From assembly GCF_900089955.1 (NCBI RefSeq), contig NZ_FLQX01000107.1:1-64000 (forward strand): DNA of 64,000 nucleotides, given 5' to 3'. The first letter of the stretch is position 1, and every line of letters begins with the position of its first letter. The notes under the pieces were generated by a model. That model had not been told where the DNA came from, searched no databases, and was given only the letters and a program-made list of their open reading frames with translations. Shown in pieces: positions 56,410-64,000 of this stretch. The stretch comes from Candidatus Accumulibacter aalborgensis (GTDB lineage: Bacteria; Pseudomonadota; Gammaproteobacteria; Burkholderiales; Rhodocyclaceae). The position numbers and the translations under genes are program-made.

Positions 56410-56910
56410 TTAATCCATTTCGCTGCCGCCGCCCAAGGGTCTTTCGCCTGCGCGGGCAGTCGGGCGCTGGTGGCAATCTCTGGCGACCGCGATCAGCGGC
56501 GCGGCCTCTGCCGCAGTGACGATCGCGAAGGGCAGCGGCAGGCTGCGCTGTCGGGTGACGGTCAGCAGCAATCGGTCACGCGTGATCAGCAGGTCGGCGC
56601 GGCAGCGTCGCGCAAGAATCAGGAATTTCTGGTCGTCGGCGTCGCGGCAGCGCGGCAAGGCGAAATTCTCTGCGCCGGCGGCCTCGCACAAGGTGACGAA
56701 GCCGCGGTAGTCGGCGAGCAGCGACTGTTGTGCACTGGTGTCGAGAGCGAAGCGCGGGTAGCCGGCAACGCGCTCGAGTTCGGCAAGGCAGGGCTGATCG
56801 GCAAAGCACTGCACAGCACCGCAGTGGATCGCCCTGTGCAGCGCTTGTGCCGGCGGGTCGGCGAAGTGCAGCAAGTCGATGACGACGTTGGTGTCGAGGA
56901 CCGCGCGCAT
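56410..56910 (-). CDS. PIN-domain protein (putative toxin type)
   Basis: The 166-residue protein begins RAVLDTNVVIDLL, the first acidic motif of PIN ribonucleases; the others are ELERV and DADDQKFLILA, with ADLLITRD. This is the COG1569-like PIN group often called a toxin. No antitoxin gene adjoins. The last 15 residues (RAGERPLGGGSEMD) are encoded by a dispersed repeat (56425-56454), so the ancestral C terminus was shorter or different. Confidence 0.8.
   Translation of the reverse strand: MRAVLDTNVVIDLLHFADPPAQALHRAIHCGAVQCFADQPCLAELERVAGYPRFALDTSAQQSLLADYRGFVTLCEAAGAENFALPRCRDADDQKFLILARRCRADLLITRDRLLLTVTRQRSLPLPFAIVTAAEAAPLIAVARDCHQRPTARAGERPLGGGSEMD
56425..56454. repeat. GCCGCCGCCCAAGGG-type dispersed repeat, copy 2
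   Basis: GCCGCCGCCCAAGGGTCTTT then CGCCTGCGCG. It is the counterpart of 54128-54157 and encodes the C-terminal residues of the PIN protein. Confidence 0.6.
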
Positions 56911-56913
56911 GCG

Positions 56914-58050
56914 TTAGCCGAGCTCGAGTTCAGCGACCACGTGATCGGCGATGGCCAGGCACGAAGTCAGCCCCGGCGATTCGATGCCGAACAGGTTGAT
57001 CAGGCCGGCGATGCCGTGTTGCCTTGGCCCCTGGATGACGAAATCGGCGGCCGGATCGCTGCGGCCGCTGATCTTTGGCCGGATACCGGCGTAGGCCGGC
57101 GCCAGCGCGTCATCCGGCAAGCCCGGCCAGTAGCGGCGAATCTCGGCGTAGAAAGCGTCGGCGCGCGCCGGGTCGACACGATAGTCGAGATCGCCGATCG
57201 GCCGCCCTGGCGTTGGGTCGGGCAACCACTCGACATCCGGGCCGAAGCGCGCCTGGCCGCCGAGGTCCAGCGTCAGGTGGACGCCGAGGCCGCCGACCTC
57301 GGGCAGCGGATAGATCAGCCGTGCGAACGGCGAACGTCCCGCGAGTGCGTAGTAGTTGCCTTTGGCGTGGAAGTTCTGCGGGATCAACGCGGTCGGGAAT
57401 CCGGCCAGCGAGGCAGCGACCTGCGGCGCCCACAGTCCGGTAGCGTTGATCATCATCGCCGCGCGCAAGCGTAGAGGGTCAGCGCCGCCGCTGGCGAGCA
57501 GCAGGCCGGACTGCTCGACCGATCCGCTGCACAACGGGCTGCGCAGCGCCAACACGGCGCCGGCGCGCTCTGCGTCGCCGAGCAGCGCCAGCATCAGTCC
57601 GTGGCTGTCGATGATGCCGGTGGACGGAGAGAGGAGGGCAGCGGCGCAGCGCAGTTCGGGTTCCTGTGCGCGGACCTCGGCGATGCTCAGCAGCCGCAGG
57701 TCGTCGACGCCGTTGGCCGCTCCCTGCCGCTGCAGCGCGCTGAGTCTGTCCGTTTGCGTGCTGGACGTGGCGACGATCAACTTGCCACAGCGCCGGTGGC
57801 TGACGCCGTGCGTGGCGCAGAAGTCGTAGAGCTGGCCGCGGCCGGCAACGCACAGCCGTGCCTTCAAGGAACCGGTCGGGTAGTAGATCCCGGCATGGAT
57901 CACTTCACTGTTGCGGGCACTCGTTTCGCTTCCGAAGGCGCCATTGCGTTCGAGGATCAGCGTCTCGATGCCGCGCCGTGCGAGCGCGCGTGCGCAGGCC
58001 AGGCCGACCACCCCGGCACCGATGACCGCCGCTGCCACGCTCTCCATCAT
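56914..58050 (-). CDS. FAD-dependent oxidoreductase, LhgO-like
   Basis: The 378-residue DAO-family flavoprotein has an N-terminal FAD motif [19 protein letters not shown] and the segment [24 protein letters not shown] seen in L-2-hydroxyglutarate dehydrogenase/oxidase (LhgO). ATPase-like or Hdr parts are absent. The PIN gene follows three bases downstream, so they may be co-transcribed by chance. A quinone- or oxygen-linked 2-hydroxyacid oxidation is the likely reaction. Two ATGs lie in tandem at the start. Confidence 0.85.
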   Translation of the reverse strand: MMESVAAAVIGAGVVGLACARALARRGIETLILERNGAFGSETSARNSEVIHAGIYYPTGSLKARLCVAGRGQLYDFCATHGVSHRRCGKLIVATSSTQTDRLSALQRQGAANGVDDLRLLSIAEVRAQEPELRCAAALLSPSTGIIDSHGLMLALLGDAERAGAVLALRSPLCSGSVEQSGLLLASGGADPLRLRAAMMINATGLWAPQVAASLAGFPTALIPQNFHAKGNYYALAGRSPFARLIYPLPEVGGLGVHLTLDLGGQARFGPDVEWLPDPTPGRPIGDLDYRVDPARADAFYAEIRRYWPGLPDDALAPAYAGIRPKISGRSDPAADFVIQGPRQHGIAGLINLFGIESPGLTSCLAIADHVVAELELG

Positions 58051-58063
58051 TGGCTCTCCGAGG

Positions 58064-58687
58064 CTAGCTGGGCCAGGTGCGTCGTTTGAAGCTGTCTACG
58101 GACTTGCCGAGTGCCTTGCAGGGGGAGGTCTGGATTCGTCGCATGAGTTCCAGCGGCACCGCGGGCAGGCCGAAGTCATTCTGGAGCTTTTGCTCCATGC
58201 GCAACCAGAGCAGGGCGGTCACTTCGGCATCGGCCAGTGCGCGGTGGTATTGGCCGGCAGTCGGGATACCGGCGTGCCGGACCAGAGTTTCCAGCCGGTG
58301 ATTCGGCGCTTCCGGATAGACCCGGCGGGCCACTTTCATCGAACAGAGCAGCTCGGTGGGACATGGTTTGCCGATGCGGTCGAGTTCGGCGCCCAGGAAG
58401 CCATGATCGAAAGAAGCGTTGTGCGCGACAAGGGGGCGGCCGGCGATGAAGACGATCAACTGGTGCATCACCACCTCGGCTTTCGGCGCCTGGCGGATCA
58501 TCGCGTTGGTGATGCCGGTCAGTTGCTGGATGAAGGGCGGAATGGTGCGACCGCCGTTCATCAGGCTCTGGAAGCGGTCGATGATTCCCGTCTCGTCGAT
58601 GACCACCGCCGCGACCTCGGTGGCCCGGTCGCCGAACCGCGGTGACAGTCCGGTGGTTTCAAAGTCGATGATCACCCGCTCATGCAT
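58064..58687 (-). CDS. DnaQ-like 3'-5' exonuclease
   Basis: The 207-residue protein starts at [14 protein letters not shown], with GGGAGG six bases upstream. The DEDDh exonuclease motifs [18 protein letters not shown] and HRALADAEV are complete. The protein lacks a polymerase and resembles stand-alone DnaQ-type proofreaders (ExoX/PolC-like exonuclease). Substrate is unknown. The downstream FAD gene is 13 bases away. Confidence 0.9.
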   Translation of the reverse strand: MHERVIIDFETTGLSPRFGDRATEVAAVVIDETGIIDRFQSLMNGGRTIPPFIQQLTGITNAMIRQAPKAEVVMHQLIVFIAGRPLVAHNASFDHGFLGAELDRIGKPCPTELLCSMKVARRVYPEAPNHRLETLVRHAGIPTAGQYHRALADAEVTALLWLRMEQKLQNDFGLPAVPLELMRRIQTSPCKALGKSVDSFKRRTWPS

Positions 58688-58771
58688 ACTGCCTCCCGTT
58701 CCTTCCACAAGTCTACACCTGCTGAAGGAGAGCTGAGGGAAAGTCCGCGATCGAAAACGATCCCTCATTGC

Positions 58772-58820
58772 TTGCCGCGCGCTGCTTGCGGGAGAAGCAC
58801 ATGCAAGCAGCGCGCGGCAA
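58772..58820. repeat. 18-bp perfect inverted repeat, intergenic
   Basis: TTGCCGCGCGCTGCTTGC (58772-58789) and its exact reverse complement (58803-58820) are separated by 13 bases. It lies between divergent exonuclease and DUF1415 genes. There is no T run, so it is more likely a REP-like palindrome or a regulatory dyad than a terminator. Confidence 0.7.
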
Positions 58821-58957
58821 CCCCACGAGTGTCGATCGCGTGGTGCCTGACAATCTTCCCGACTCTGCAGTGGCTCCCGGGGCCAAGTGCGAGATTGACG
58901 CTACCTGGTGGGGACTCTTATACTCCCTTACGAGGAACCGATTCCGAGACGCTTACC

Positions 58958-59539
58958 ATGACTCAAGCGATACCCAGCCTAAGCGACGACCGGGTCGTCG
59001 CGGCGACGCGCCACTGGCTCGAACGCGCCGTGATCGGCCTCAACCTCTGCCCCTTTGCCAAAGGCGTTCAGGCGAAGGGGCAGATACGCTACGTCGTCAG
59101 CGACGCGCGCAATGACGATGCCTTGCTGGTCGACCTCGAACGCGAGCTGCAGGGGCTCGTGGCGGCTGCGCCGGAAGAAGTCGATACGACGCTGCTGATC
59201 CACCCCTGGGTACTGACTTCGTTCGCTGACTTCACGCACTTTCTCGATCTCGTCGACGTGGTGCTGGGAATGCAGCGCTTGCACGGCGTGCTGCAGGTCG
59301 CCAGTTTCCACCCGGACTACGTCTTTGCCGATACTGAACCCGATGACATCACCAACTGCAGCAACCGCTCGCCTTTTCCGACCCTGCATTTGCTGCGCGA
59401 AGCCAGCCTCGACCGGGCGGTGGCCGCTTTTCCCGACGCCGCGGCAATCTACGAGCGCAACATGCAGACGCTCAGGGATCTCGGCCGCGAGGGGTGGCTG
59501 GACCTGGATGTAGGCGCGCCGCCTGGCGAGAACGGGTAG
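58958..59539 (+). CDS. DUF1415 family protein
   Basis: The 193-residue protein starts at MTQAIPSLSDDRVVAATRHW. The conserved LNLCPFAKG near the start and FHPDYVFAD...NRSPFPTLHLLRE identify DUF1415, a family of unknown function found in proteobacteria. No signal or membrane helix is present. arfB follows three bases downstream. Confidence 0.9.
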   Translation: MTQAIPSLSDDRVVAATRHWLERAVIGLNLCPFAKGVQAKGQIRYVVSDARNDDALLVDLERELQGLVAAAPEEVDTTLLIHPWVLTSFADFTHFLDLVDVVLGMQRLHGVLQVASFHPDYVFADTEPDDITNCSNRSPFPTLHLLREASLDRAVAAFPDAAAIYERNMQTLRDLGREGWLDLDVGAPPGENG

Positions 59540-59542
59540 CCG

Positions 59543-59965
59543 ATGATTTCTGCCGTGTCGCCAGCGATCGGGCTGCGTGAGGAAGAAATCGAGTTCATCG
59601 CCATTCGCGCGCAGGGCGCCGGTGGGCAGAACGTCAACAAGGTGTCGAACGCGATTCATCTGCGCTTCGACATCGGCGCCTCGTCGCTGCCCGATGTAAT
59701 CAAGGAACGTTTGCTGACCCTGCACGATCAACGGATCAGCGCTGACGGTGTGGTGATCATCAAGGCGCAGGCCCACCGCAGCCTCGAGCGCAATCGCGTC
59801 GATGCGCTCACGCGCTTGCGCGAAATGATCGCCAGGGCGGCGTTCACGCCGGCACCTCGTCGGCCGACGCGGCCAACCCGCGGTTCGCAAGTCAGGCGTG
59901 TCGAGGGCAAGGTCAAGCGTGGCGTCGTGAAACTGCTGCGCGCCAAGGTGAGCAGCGAACAATGA
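59543..59965 (+). CDS. arfB: alternative ribosome-rescue factor B
   Basis: The 140-residue peptidyl-tRNA hydrolase has the GGQ motif as RAQGAGGQNVNKVSNAIHLRFD (about 22-43) and a basic C-terminal tail (RRPTRPTRGSQVRRVEGKVKRG) that enters the mRNA channel of stalled ribosomes. The length matches ArfB/YaeJ. Confidence 0.93.
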   Translation: MISAVSPAIGLREEEIEFIAIRAQGAGGQNVNKVSNAIHLRFDIGASSLPDVIKERLLTLHDQRISADGVVIIKAQAHRSLERNRVDALTRLREMIARAAFTPAPRRPTRPTRGSQVRRVEGKVKRGVVKLLRAKVSSEQ

Positions 59966-60020
59966 ACAAGGAGGGTTTGTCGATGCGTAGCGACTGCCGT
60001 GCACCGGCGGAGGCGTCGTG

Positions 60021-60560
60021 ATGGCGCCCGCTGATGTGCTCGGGTTCTGGTTCGGAGAGGTGACACCGGCGCAGTGGTGGGCGAAATCGGATGCCTTCGA
60101 CCGCCTGGTGGAAGCACGGTTCGGTGCCCTGCATGCTGCAGCCATGCGTTGCGAGTTGTACGCGTGGCGCGACTGCGGCGAAGGACGACTGGCTGAGATC
60201 ATTGTCCTCGACCAGTTTTCACGCAACATTCATCGCCATCGTCCCGAGGCGTTCGCGGCCGACGGCATGGCCCTGGTACTGGCTCAGGAAGCCGTCGCTG
60301 CCGGAGTGGACCACACGTTGGAGCCACCGCGTCGCGCTTTTCTGTACCTGCCCTATATGCACAGTGAATCGGCAGCAATACACTCCATTGCGGTCAGGCT
60401 TTTCGCTCTGCCGGGCATGGCCGACAACCTCGCCTTCGAACGGCAACACCAGTCGATCATCGAGCGTTTCGGGCGTTATCCGCACCGCAACGTCGTTCTT
60501 GGTCGCGCCTCAACGCCGGCAGAGCTCGAATTCCTGCGGACGCCGGGGTCGGCCTTCTAG
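60021..60560 (+). CDS. DUF924 family protein
   Basis: The 179-residue protein has APADVLGFWFGE at the start, WWAKSDAFDRLV and LIVLDQFSRN(I)HR-type blocks of the helical DUF924 family. GGAGG lies before a GTG at 60018 and the ATG at 60021; either could start it. The structure is a TPR-like helical bundle; function is unknown. Confidence 0.9.
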   Translation: MAPADVLGFWFGEVTPAQWWAKSDAFDRLVEARFGALHAAAMRCELYAWRDCGEGRLAEIIVLDQFSRNIHRHRPEAFAADGMALVLAQEAVAAGVDHTLEPPRRAFLYLPYMHSESAAIHSIAVRLFALPGMADNLAFERQHQSIIERFGRYPHRNVVLGRASTPAELEFLRTPGSAF

Positions 60561-60581
60561 GCGCAGACAAGGGAGAAAAAG

Positions 60582-60995
60582 ATGGCCTTTCAGCAGAGTT
60601 TCGAGGTTAACACCCGCGGTCGCGGGACCATCGAGATCACCCATAACGTGGCCCGGATCGTCAGCGCTTCGGGAATCCAGGTCGGGCTGGCCCACGTTTT
60701 CGTCCAGCACACCAGTTGTTCGGTCGTGCTGACCGAAAACGCCGACCCTTCGGTGCGCCGTGATCTCGAAACGCTGGCCGCCAGATGGGCGCCCGATGGC
60801 GACGCCGCCTACCGGCACGACAATGAGGGCGATGACGACATGGCGGCGCACGGACGGAACATTCTGGCCGGTGCTTCGGTGACCATTCCTGTCGGCGGCA
60901 GCGACATGCTGCTCGGTACCTGGCAGGGAATCTATCTCTGGGAGCACCGAACGTTGTCCCAGCGGCGCCGGGTCGTCGTCACGGTCATTGGCTGA
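60582..60995 (+). CDS. YjbQ/UPF0047 family protein
   Basis: The 137-residue protein has the family motifs VFVQHTSCSVVLTENADPSV and HGRNILAGASVTIPV(G)...GTWQGIYLWEHR. UPF0047 proteins fold as a beta-barrel trimer, and some have weak thiamine-phosphate synthase activity. GGGAG lies before the ATG. It follows the DUF924 gene by 21 bases. Confidence 0.92.
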   Translation: MAFQQSFEVNTRGRGTIEITHNVARIVSASGIQVGLAHVFVQHTSCSVVLTENADPSVRRDLETLAARWAPDGDAAYRHDNEGDDDMAAHGRNILAGASVTIPVGGSDMLLGTWQGIYLWEHRTLSQRRRVVVTVIG

Positions 60996-61067
60996 AGGGT
61001 CGTTAGTTGCGTTCATGCTTGCTAGACTCGGCTGCTTGACCGTCTGGCGACTACAAAAGGAAAGTCA

Positions 61068-61952
61068 ATGAAAATAGGATTTATCGGTCTGGGGATCATG
61101 GGGCGCCCGATGGCGCTGAACTTGCTGCAGGGTGGTCACCAGGTCACCGTCTGGGCACGCCGGGAGGAATCGATGCAGCCCTTGCTCGCCGCTGGCGCGA
61201 GCGGCGCTGCCAGTCCCGCCGCAGTCGCCGAGGCGGTGGAGGTGGTAGTCTCGATGGTCGCCGATGCACCCGACGTCGAACAGGTGATGCTTGGCGAGCT
61301 GGGCGTCGCGACGGCTGCCAGGGAAGGGCTGGTCGCTGTCGATATGAGCACCATTCGGCCGGCAGCGGCGCGTGACCTTGCCGCGCGCCTGCTGGCCAAG
61401 GGGATCGACTTCCTCGATGCGCCGGTTTCCGGCGGTGAGGTCGGGGCGATCGCCGGTACGCTATCGATCATGGTCGGCGGTACGGCTGCTGCGTTCGCGA
61501 CTGCGCGACCGGCTTTCGCCTGCATGGGCAAGAACATCGTTCATGTCGGCGATTCCGGCGCCGGGCAGGTGGCCAAGGCGGCCAACCAGATCGTCACCGG
61601 GGTCGGTGTGCTGACCGTCGCCGAAGCGCTGAATTTTGCCGCCAGGAGCGGCGTCGATCCGGCTCGCGTCCGCGAGGCGCTGCTCGGTGGTTTCGCCTAT
61701 TCCAAGATTCTCGAGAATCACGGCCAGCGGATGCTCGACCGCAACTTCAAGCCGGGCTTCAAGTCCTGGATGCATCAGAAGGACATGAACATCGTCATGC
61801 AGAGCGCGCACGAACTGGGCCTGTGCCTGCCGGTATCGGCGGCGACGGCGCAGATGTACAACGCGATGGTCGGGTCGGGGCTAGGCGAGGAGGACTCGAT
61901 CGCCATTCTCAAGCTGCTCGAACGGCTGTCGGGTGCCGAGTCGGAGTCATGA
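61068..61952 (+). CDS. NAD(P)-dependent beta-hydroxyacid dehydrogenase, copy 1 (GarR-like)
   Basis: The 294-residue enzyme has the Rossmann motif GFIGLGIMGRPMALNLL, the family signature FLDAPVSGGEVGAIAGTLSIMVGG and the catalytic Lys in VAKAANQIVTG. It should reduce tartronate semialdehyde, succinic semialdehyde or a similar aldehyde acid. A tandem homologue overlaps its stop. AAAGGAAAG lies before ATG. Confidence 0.92.
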   Translation: MKIGFIGLGIMGRPMALNLLQGGHQVTVWARREESMQPLLAAGASGAASPAAVAEAVEVVVSMVADAPDVEQVMLGELGVATAAREGLVAVDMSTIRPAAARDLAARLLAKGIDFLDAPVSGGEVGAIAGTLSIMVGGTAAAFATARPAFACMGKNIVHVGDSGAGQVAKAANQIVTGVGVLTVAEALNFAARSGVDPARVREALLGGFAYSKILENHGQRMLDRNFKPGFKSWMHQKDMNIVMQSAHELGLCLPVSAATAQMYNAMVGSGLGEEDSIAILKLLERLSGAESES

Positions 61953-62827
61953 TGCGCGTCGGTTTCATCGGCCTGGGAATGATGGGCCGGCCGATGGCGC
62001 TGCACCTGCTGCGCAGCGGCAATCAGTTGGCCGTCTGGGCACGCCGACCCGAGGCCAGCGGGCCGCTGCTCGCGGCTGGCGCGGTGCGTTGCGCCACGGC
62101 GGCCGATGTCGCGCGGCGTTCCGAAGTGGTGTTCACGATGGTCACCGGCGGTGCTGACGTCGAACACGTGGCGCTGGCGGCCGACGGCCTGGTCGAAGGT
62201 TTTGCCGCCGGTTCGATTCTGGTCGACATGAGCACCATTGCCCCGGAAAAGGCGCGGTCGCTCGCCCGGCGCCTGTCCGCTCGGGGCATCGAGATGCTCG
62301 ATGCCCCGGTTTCCGGCGGTGAGCAGGGGGCGATCGCCGCGACGCTGGCGATCATGGTCGGCGGCCCGGCGGCGGTGCTCGAGCGCGTGCGGCCGCTGTT
62401 CGAGGTTCTCGGCAAGACGATCGTCCATGTCGGCGACCACGGCGCGGGGCAGGTGGCAAAGGCGTGCAATCAGATGGTCATGGTCGGCGCGATCCAGGCC
62501 GTCGCCGAGGCGCTGCACTTTGGCCGCGCCGCCGGGGCCGATCCGGCCAGGGTGCGCCAGGCGCTCGCCGGCGGTTCGGCCGGTAGCCGGGCGCTGGAAG
62601 TGATGGGCGCGAGAATGGTCGAGCGAAACTTTGCCGCTGGCGTCGAAGCGCGTCTGCACGACAAGGATTACGCCGTCGTTCTCGCCGAAGCCCATCGCCT
62701 CGGCGTTCCGCTGCCGGTCTCAGCAGCGGTCTGCCAACAGCTCAACGCGCTGATGGCGAAGGGCTGGGGACACTTGGACACGGCAGTGCTGTTGCGTATT
62801 CTGGAATCGGTCGGGAGCGGCCGATAA
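61949..62827 (+). CDS. NAD(P)-dependent beta-hydroxyacid dehydrogenase, copy 2
   Basis: The 292-residue protein is homologous to the preceding gene throughout (GFIGLGMMGRPMALHLL, MLDAPVSGGEQGAIAATLAIMVGG, catalytic Lys in VAKACNQMVMVG). It starts at an ATG overlapping the first stop; a second ATG at 61952 is possible. The tandem pair points to duplication and substrate divergence. Confidence 0.9.
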   Translation: MMRVGFIGLGMMGRPMALHLLRSGNQLAVWARRPEASGPLLAAGAVRCATAADVARRSEVVFTMVTGGADVEHVALAADGLVEGFAAGSILVDMSTIAPEKARSLARRLSARGIEMLDAPVSGGEQGAIAATLAIMVGGPAAVLERVRPLFEVLGKTIVHVGDHGAGQVAKACNQMVMVGAIQAVAEALHFGRAAGADPARVRQALAGGSAGSRALEVMGARMVERNFAAGVEARLHDKDYAVVLAEAHRLGVPLPVSAAVCQQLNALMAKGWGHLDTAVLLRILESVGSGR

Positions 62828-63318
62828 AAACGCTGGCCATCGTTCTTGCCGTCTTGCTGAGCGCTTGCGCGGGCCTCAGCGGCCTGGCACAGAAGCCCGA
62901 AGTCAGCGTGGCCGGCTTGAAGCTGCTTCAGCTCGGGTTTTTCGAACAACGCTTCGCGCTGCAGTTGCGGATCAAGAATCCCAATGACGTCGAGTTGCCG
63001 ATCAGCGGTCTGAGCTTCGCCATCGAACTCAACGGACAGCCGTTCCTCACCGGATTGTCGGACAAGGCCGTGACTGTGCCACGTTTTGGTGAAGCGGTGC
63101 TCGAGGTGACGGCCAGCGCTTCTCTGGGTAACGCGCTGAAACAGCTTCGCGAGTTGCGGAACGCTGACCGTGATCGCGTCGACTACCGGATTGTCGGTTG
63201 TGTCAGCCTCGTCGGCGTCGGCAGCATGCCCTTCGAACGGCGCGGCGATTTGCCGATACCGGCGATCGACCTGGCGCCCAGAAAGGCATTGCCACCGCCG
63301 GGATCGGAACGAACCTGA
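62824..63318 (+). CDS. LEA type 2-like lipoprotein with apparent ATA start
   Basis: Read from ATA at 62824, the protein is (M)KTLAIVLAVLLSACAGLSG: a complete lipoprotein signal with lipobox LSAC. No ATG, GTG or CTG upstream fits, and the first in-frame TTG (62854) would remove the signal. Residues about 30-130 resemble an LEA type 2/WHy domain (LLQLGFFEQRFALQLRIKNPNDVELPISGLSFAIELNG). The ATA lies where the preceding stop codon TAA overlaps, so a former ATGA may have become ATAA. LEA-type lipoproteins are thought to protect envelope components in stress. 164 codons. Confidence 0.65.
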   Translation: MKTLAIVLAVLLSACAGLSGLAQKPEVSVAGLKLLQLGFFEQRFALQLRIKNPNDVELPISGLSFAIELNGQPFLTGLSDKAVTVPRFGEAVLEVTASASLGNALKQLRELRNADRDRVDYRIVGCVSLVGVGSMPFERRGDLPIPAIDLAPRKALPPPGSERT

Positions 63319-63343
63319 CGCGGCTTTCCGGCGCTGCCGGCAC

Positions 63344-63565
63344 CTATCTGACGGGAATGATCAGCTTGTCCCACCCTGAGGCATCATCTTCCCTGCTGTC
63401 GCCCTGGCCACGCCGAAGCGTGGCCAGGCGAGCTTCGACGGCAGCGATCGATTCCTCGGTGAGCTGGAGACTGCGGCGGTCAGCGCCGCAGCGGCGTTCA
63501 GGCAGTCCAGCAGGTCGCCCAAGTTGATTCTGGCGGCGGTCTGGTCCTCTTTGCGGACGCATCAC
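63344..63565 (-). CDS. hypothetical small protein
   Basis: A 73-residue frame, Arg-rich at the N terminus, ends SLQLTEESIAAVEARLATLRRGQ...GWDKLIIPVR, which could form a short helix. A perfect hairpin (63404-63427) lies within it. No signal or family is recognised, and the frame may be spurious. Confidence 0.35.
   Translation of the reverse strand: MMRPQRGPDRRQNQLGRPAGLPERRCGADRRSLQLTEESIAAVEARLATLRRGQGDSREDDASGWDKLIIPVR
63404..63427. repeat. perfect ten-base hairpin
   Basis: CTGGCCACGC, loop CGAA, GCGTGGCCAG. No T run on either strand. It could be a palindromic repeat or an RNA stability element downstream of the lipoprotein gene. Confidence 0.5.
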
Positions 63566-63791
63566 TTACTCCTTGAAATCACTCGATCGACGACACGGCA
63601 ACTGGCGCCGAAACGCCTGTCCAGCGTGCGCATCATGCCAACCGACCGGCGGTGCAGCGGTGGCTGACTTCTCACGGCTATGGCACCCGTATCACCGCGT
63701 CAGACCGACCTGGATTCTGTAAATTATCAGCGATACGGCGCAGGACGGCCAATGGATCACACTTATGGCGCAGACATCGACAGCGATACTA

Positions 63792-64000
63792 TCAGCCAAT
63801 TCTATCTGCCGGAACCAGTCGCAAGCCTGCCGGCAAGGACTCGCCGAAAGCGCGGCGTTGGTCGGCTTTGTCGAGTTCGACGACGGTCGTCACCTGCTCG
63901 ATCCAGGTGGCGCTGGCGTTGCTCGCAGTCAGGCGCGCCAGTACGCTTCGCCGTTTGGCGTCGGGCAGGTCGCGCGAGCGGTCGCCGGTCAGGCGAGCGA
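63792..64000 (-). CDS. partial CDS, C-terminal end of a protein entering from the right
   Basis: The minus strand stays open from the window edge for 68 codons to TGA at 63792-63794, giving ARLTGDRSRDLPDAKRRSVL and ending LPAGLRLVPADRIG. Codon use is ordinary for this genome. No family is recognised from the fragment. The 226 bases between it and the preceding small ORF hold no clear gene. Confidence 0.45.
   Translation of the reverse strand, partial: ARLTGDRSRDLPDAKRRSVLARLTASNASATWIEQVTTVVELDKADQRRAFGESLPAGLRLVPADRIG

Noticed and set aside
58682-58957. Extension of the DUF1415 frame to 58682
   Set aside because: It would pass through the 18-bp inverted repeat and overlap the divergent exonuclease start; family members begin near the ATG at 58958.

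Overview
This window is GC-rich chromosome from a betaproteobacterium, most likely of the Rhodocyclales and quite possibly a 'Candidatus Accumulibacter' relative. This is inferred from gene content and order: a ribF-ileS-lspA-fkpB-ispH block, a ccoNOQP cbb3 oxidase cluster, DksA, MotAB, and an unusual cytochrome b/ferredoxin/flavin-NAD(P) fusion that I recall being noted in Accumulibacter. No rRNA, tRNA or CRISPR array was seen.

Layout. 1-1350: the tail of an integron-like gene-cassette array with two attC-like sites, a TIR-receiver fusion cassette and a truncated cassette. 1436-12273: housekeeping genes (FtsX-like permease, SixA-Nudix fusion, serA, serC, an XRE-type regulator, dksA, pnp, rpsO). 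12513-16638: a redox operon of two related cytochrome b fusions, one with ferredoxin and FAD/NAD(P) reductase domains and one with two 4Fe-4S clusters and an MvhD-like domain, plus a small anchored protein between them. A well-placed FNR-type promoter precedes it. 16658-25055: the ispH-fkpB-lspA-ileS-ribF block on the minus strand, split between lspA and fkpB by a two-gene restriction-modification-like module. 25208-33643: ccoI, ccoS, ccoNOQP, ccoG and fixH, again with FNR-type boxes. 33698-42268: TonB-like protein, Nudix, motAB, GST, purB, an acyltransferase and dinB. 42278-48968: a B-type heme-copper oxidoreductase cluster (sco, ctaB, subunits I, II and a IIa-like peptide, divergent ctaA genes) whose subunit I has Gln where oxygen reductases have the active-site Tyr. 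49344-52025: a large AAA+ protein of lower GC, bordered by palindromic REP-like repeats and a decayed RAYT transposase. 52381-64000: copper-handling genes, a PAS-GGDEF protein, a PIN-domain protein, an FAD oxidoreductase, an exonuclease, ArfB, several DUF-family proteins, a tandem pair of beta-hydroxyacid dehydrogenases and a lipoprotein gene with an apparent ATA start.

How it fits together. Four FNR/ANR/DNR-type boxes (16625, 28053, 31425, 46817) stand before the cytochrome b fusion operon, the cbb3 operon, ccoG and the atypical heme-copper oxidoreductase. Three redox systems and one assembly gene therefore look like one low-oxygen or NO-responsive regulon. Heme and copper assembly genes (ctaA, ctaB, sco, PCuAC, ccoI, ccoG, ccoS, fixH) surround them. 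The accessory genes (TIR-receiver cassette, methylase plus HEAT-repeat protein, AAA+ protein, PIN protein) are the best candidates for new biology outside respiration.
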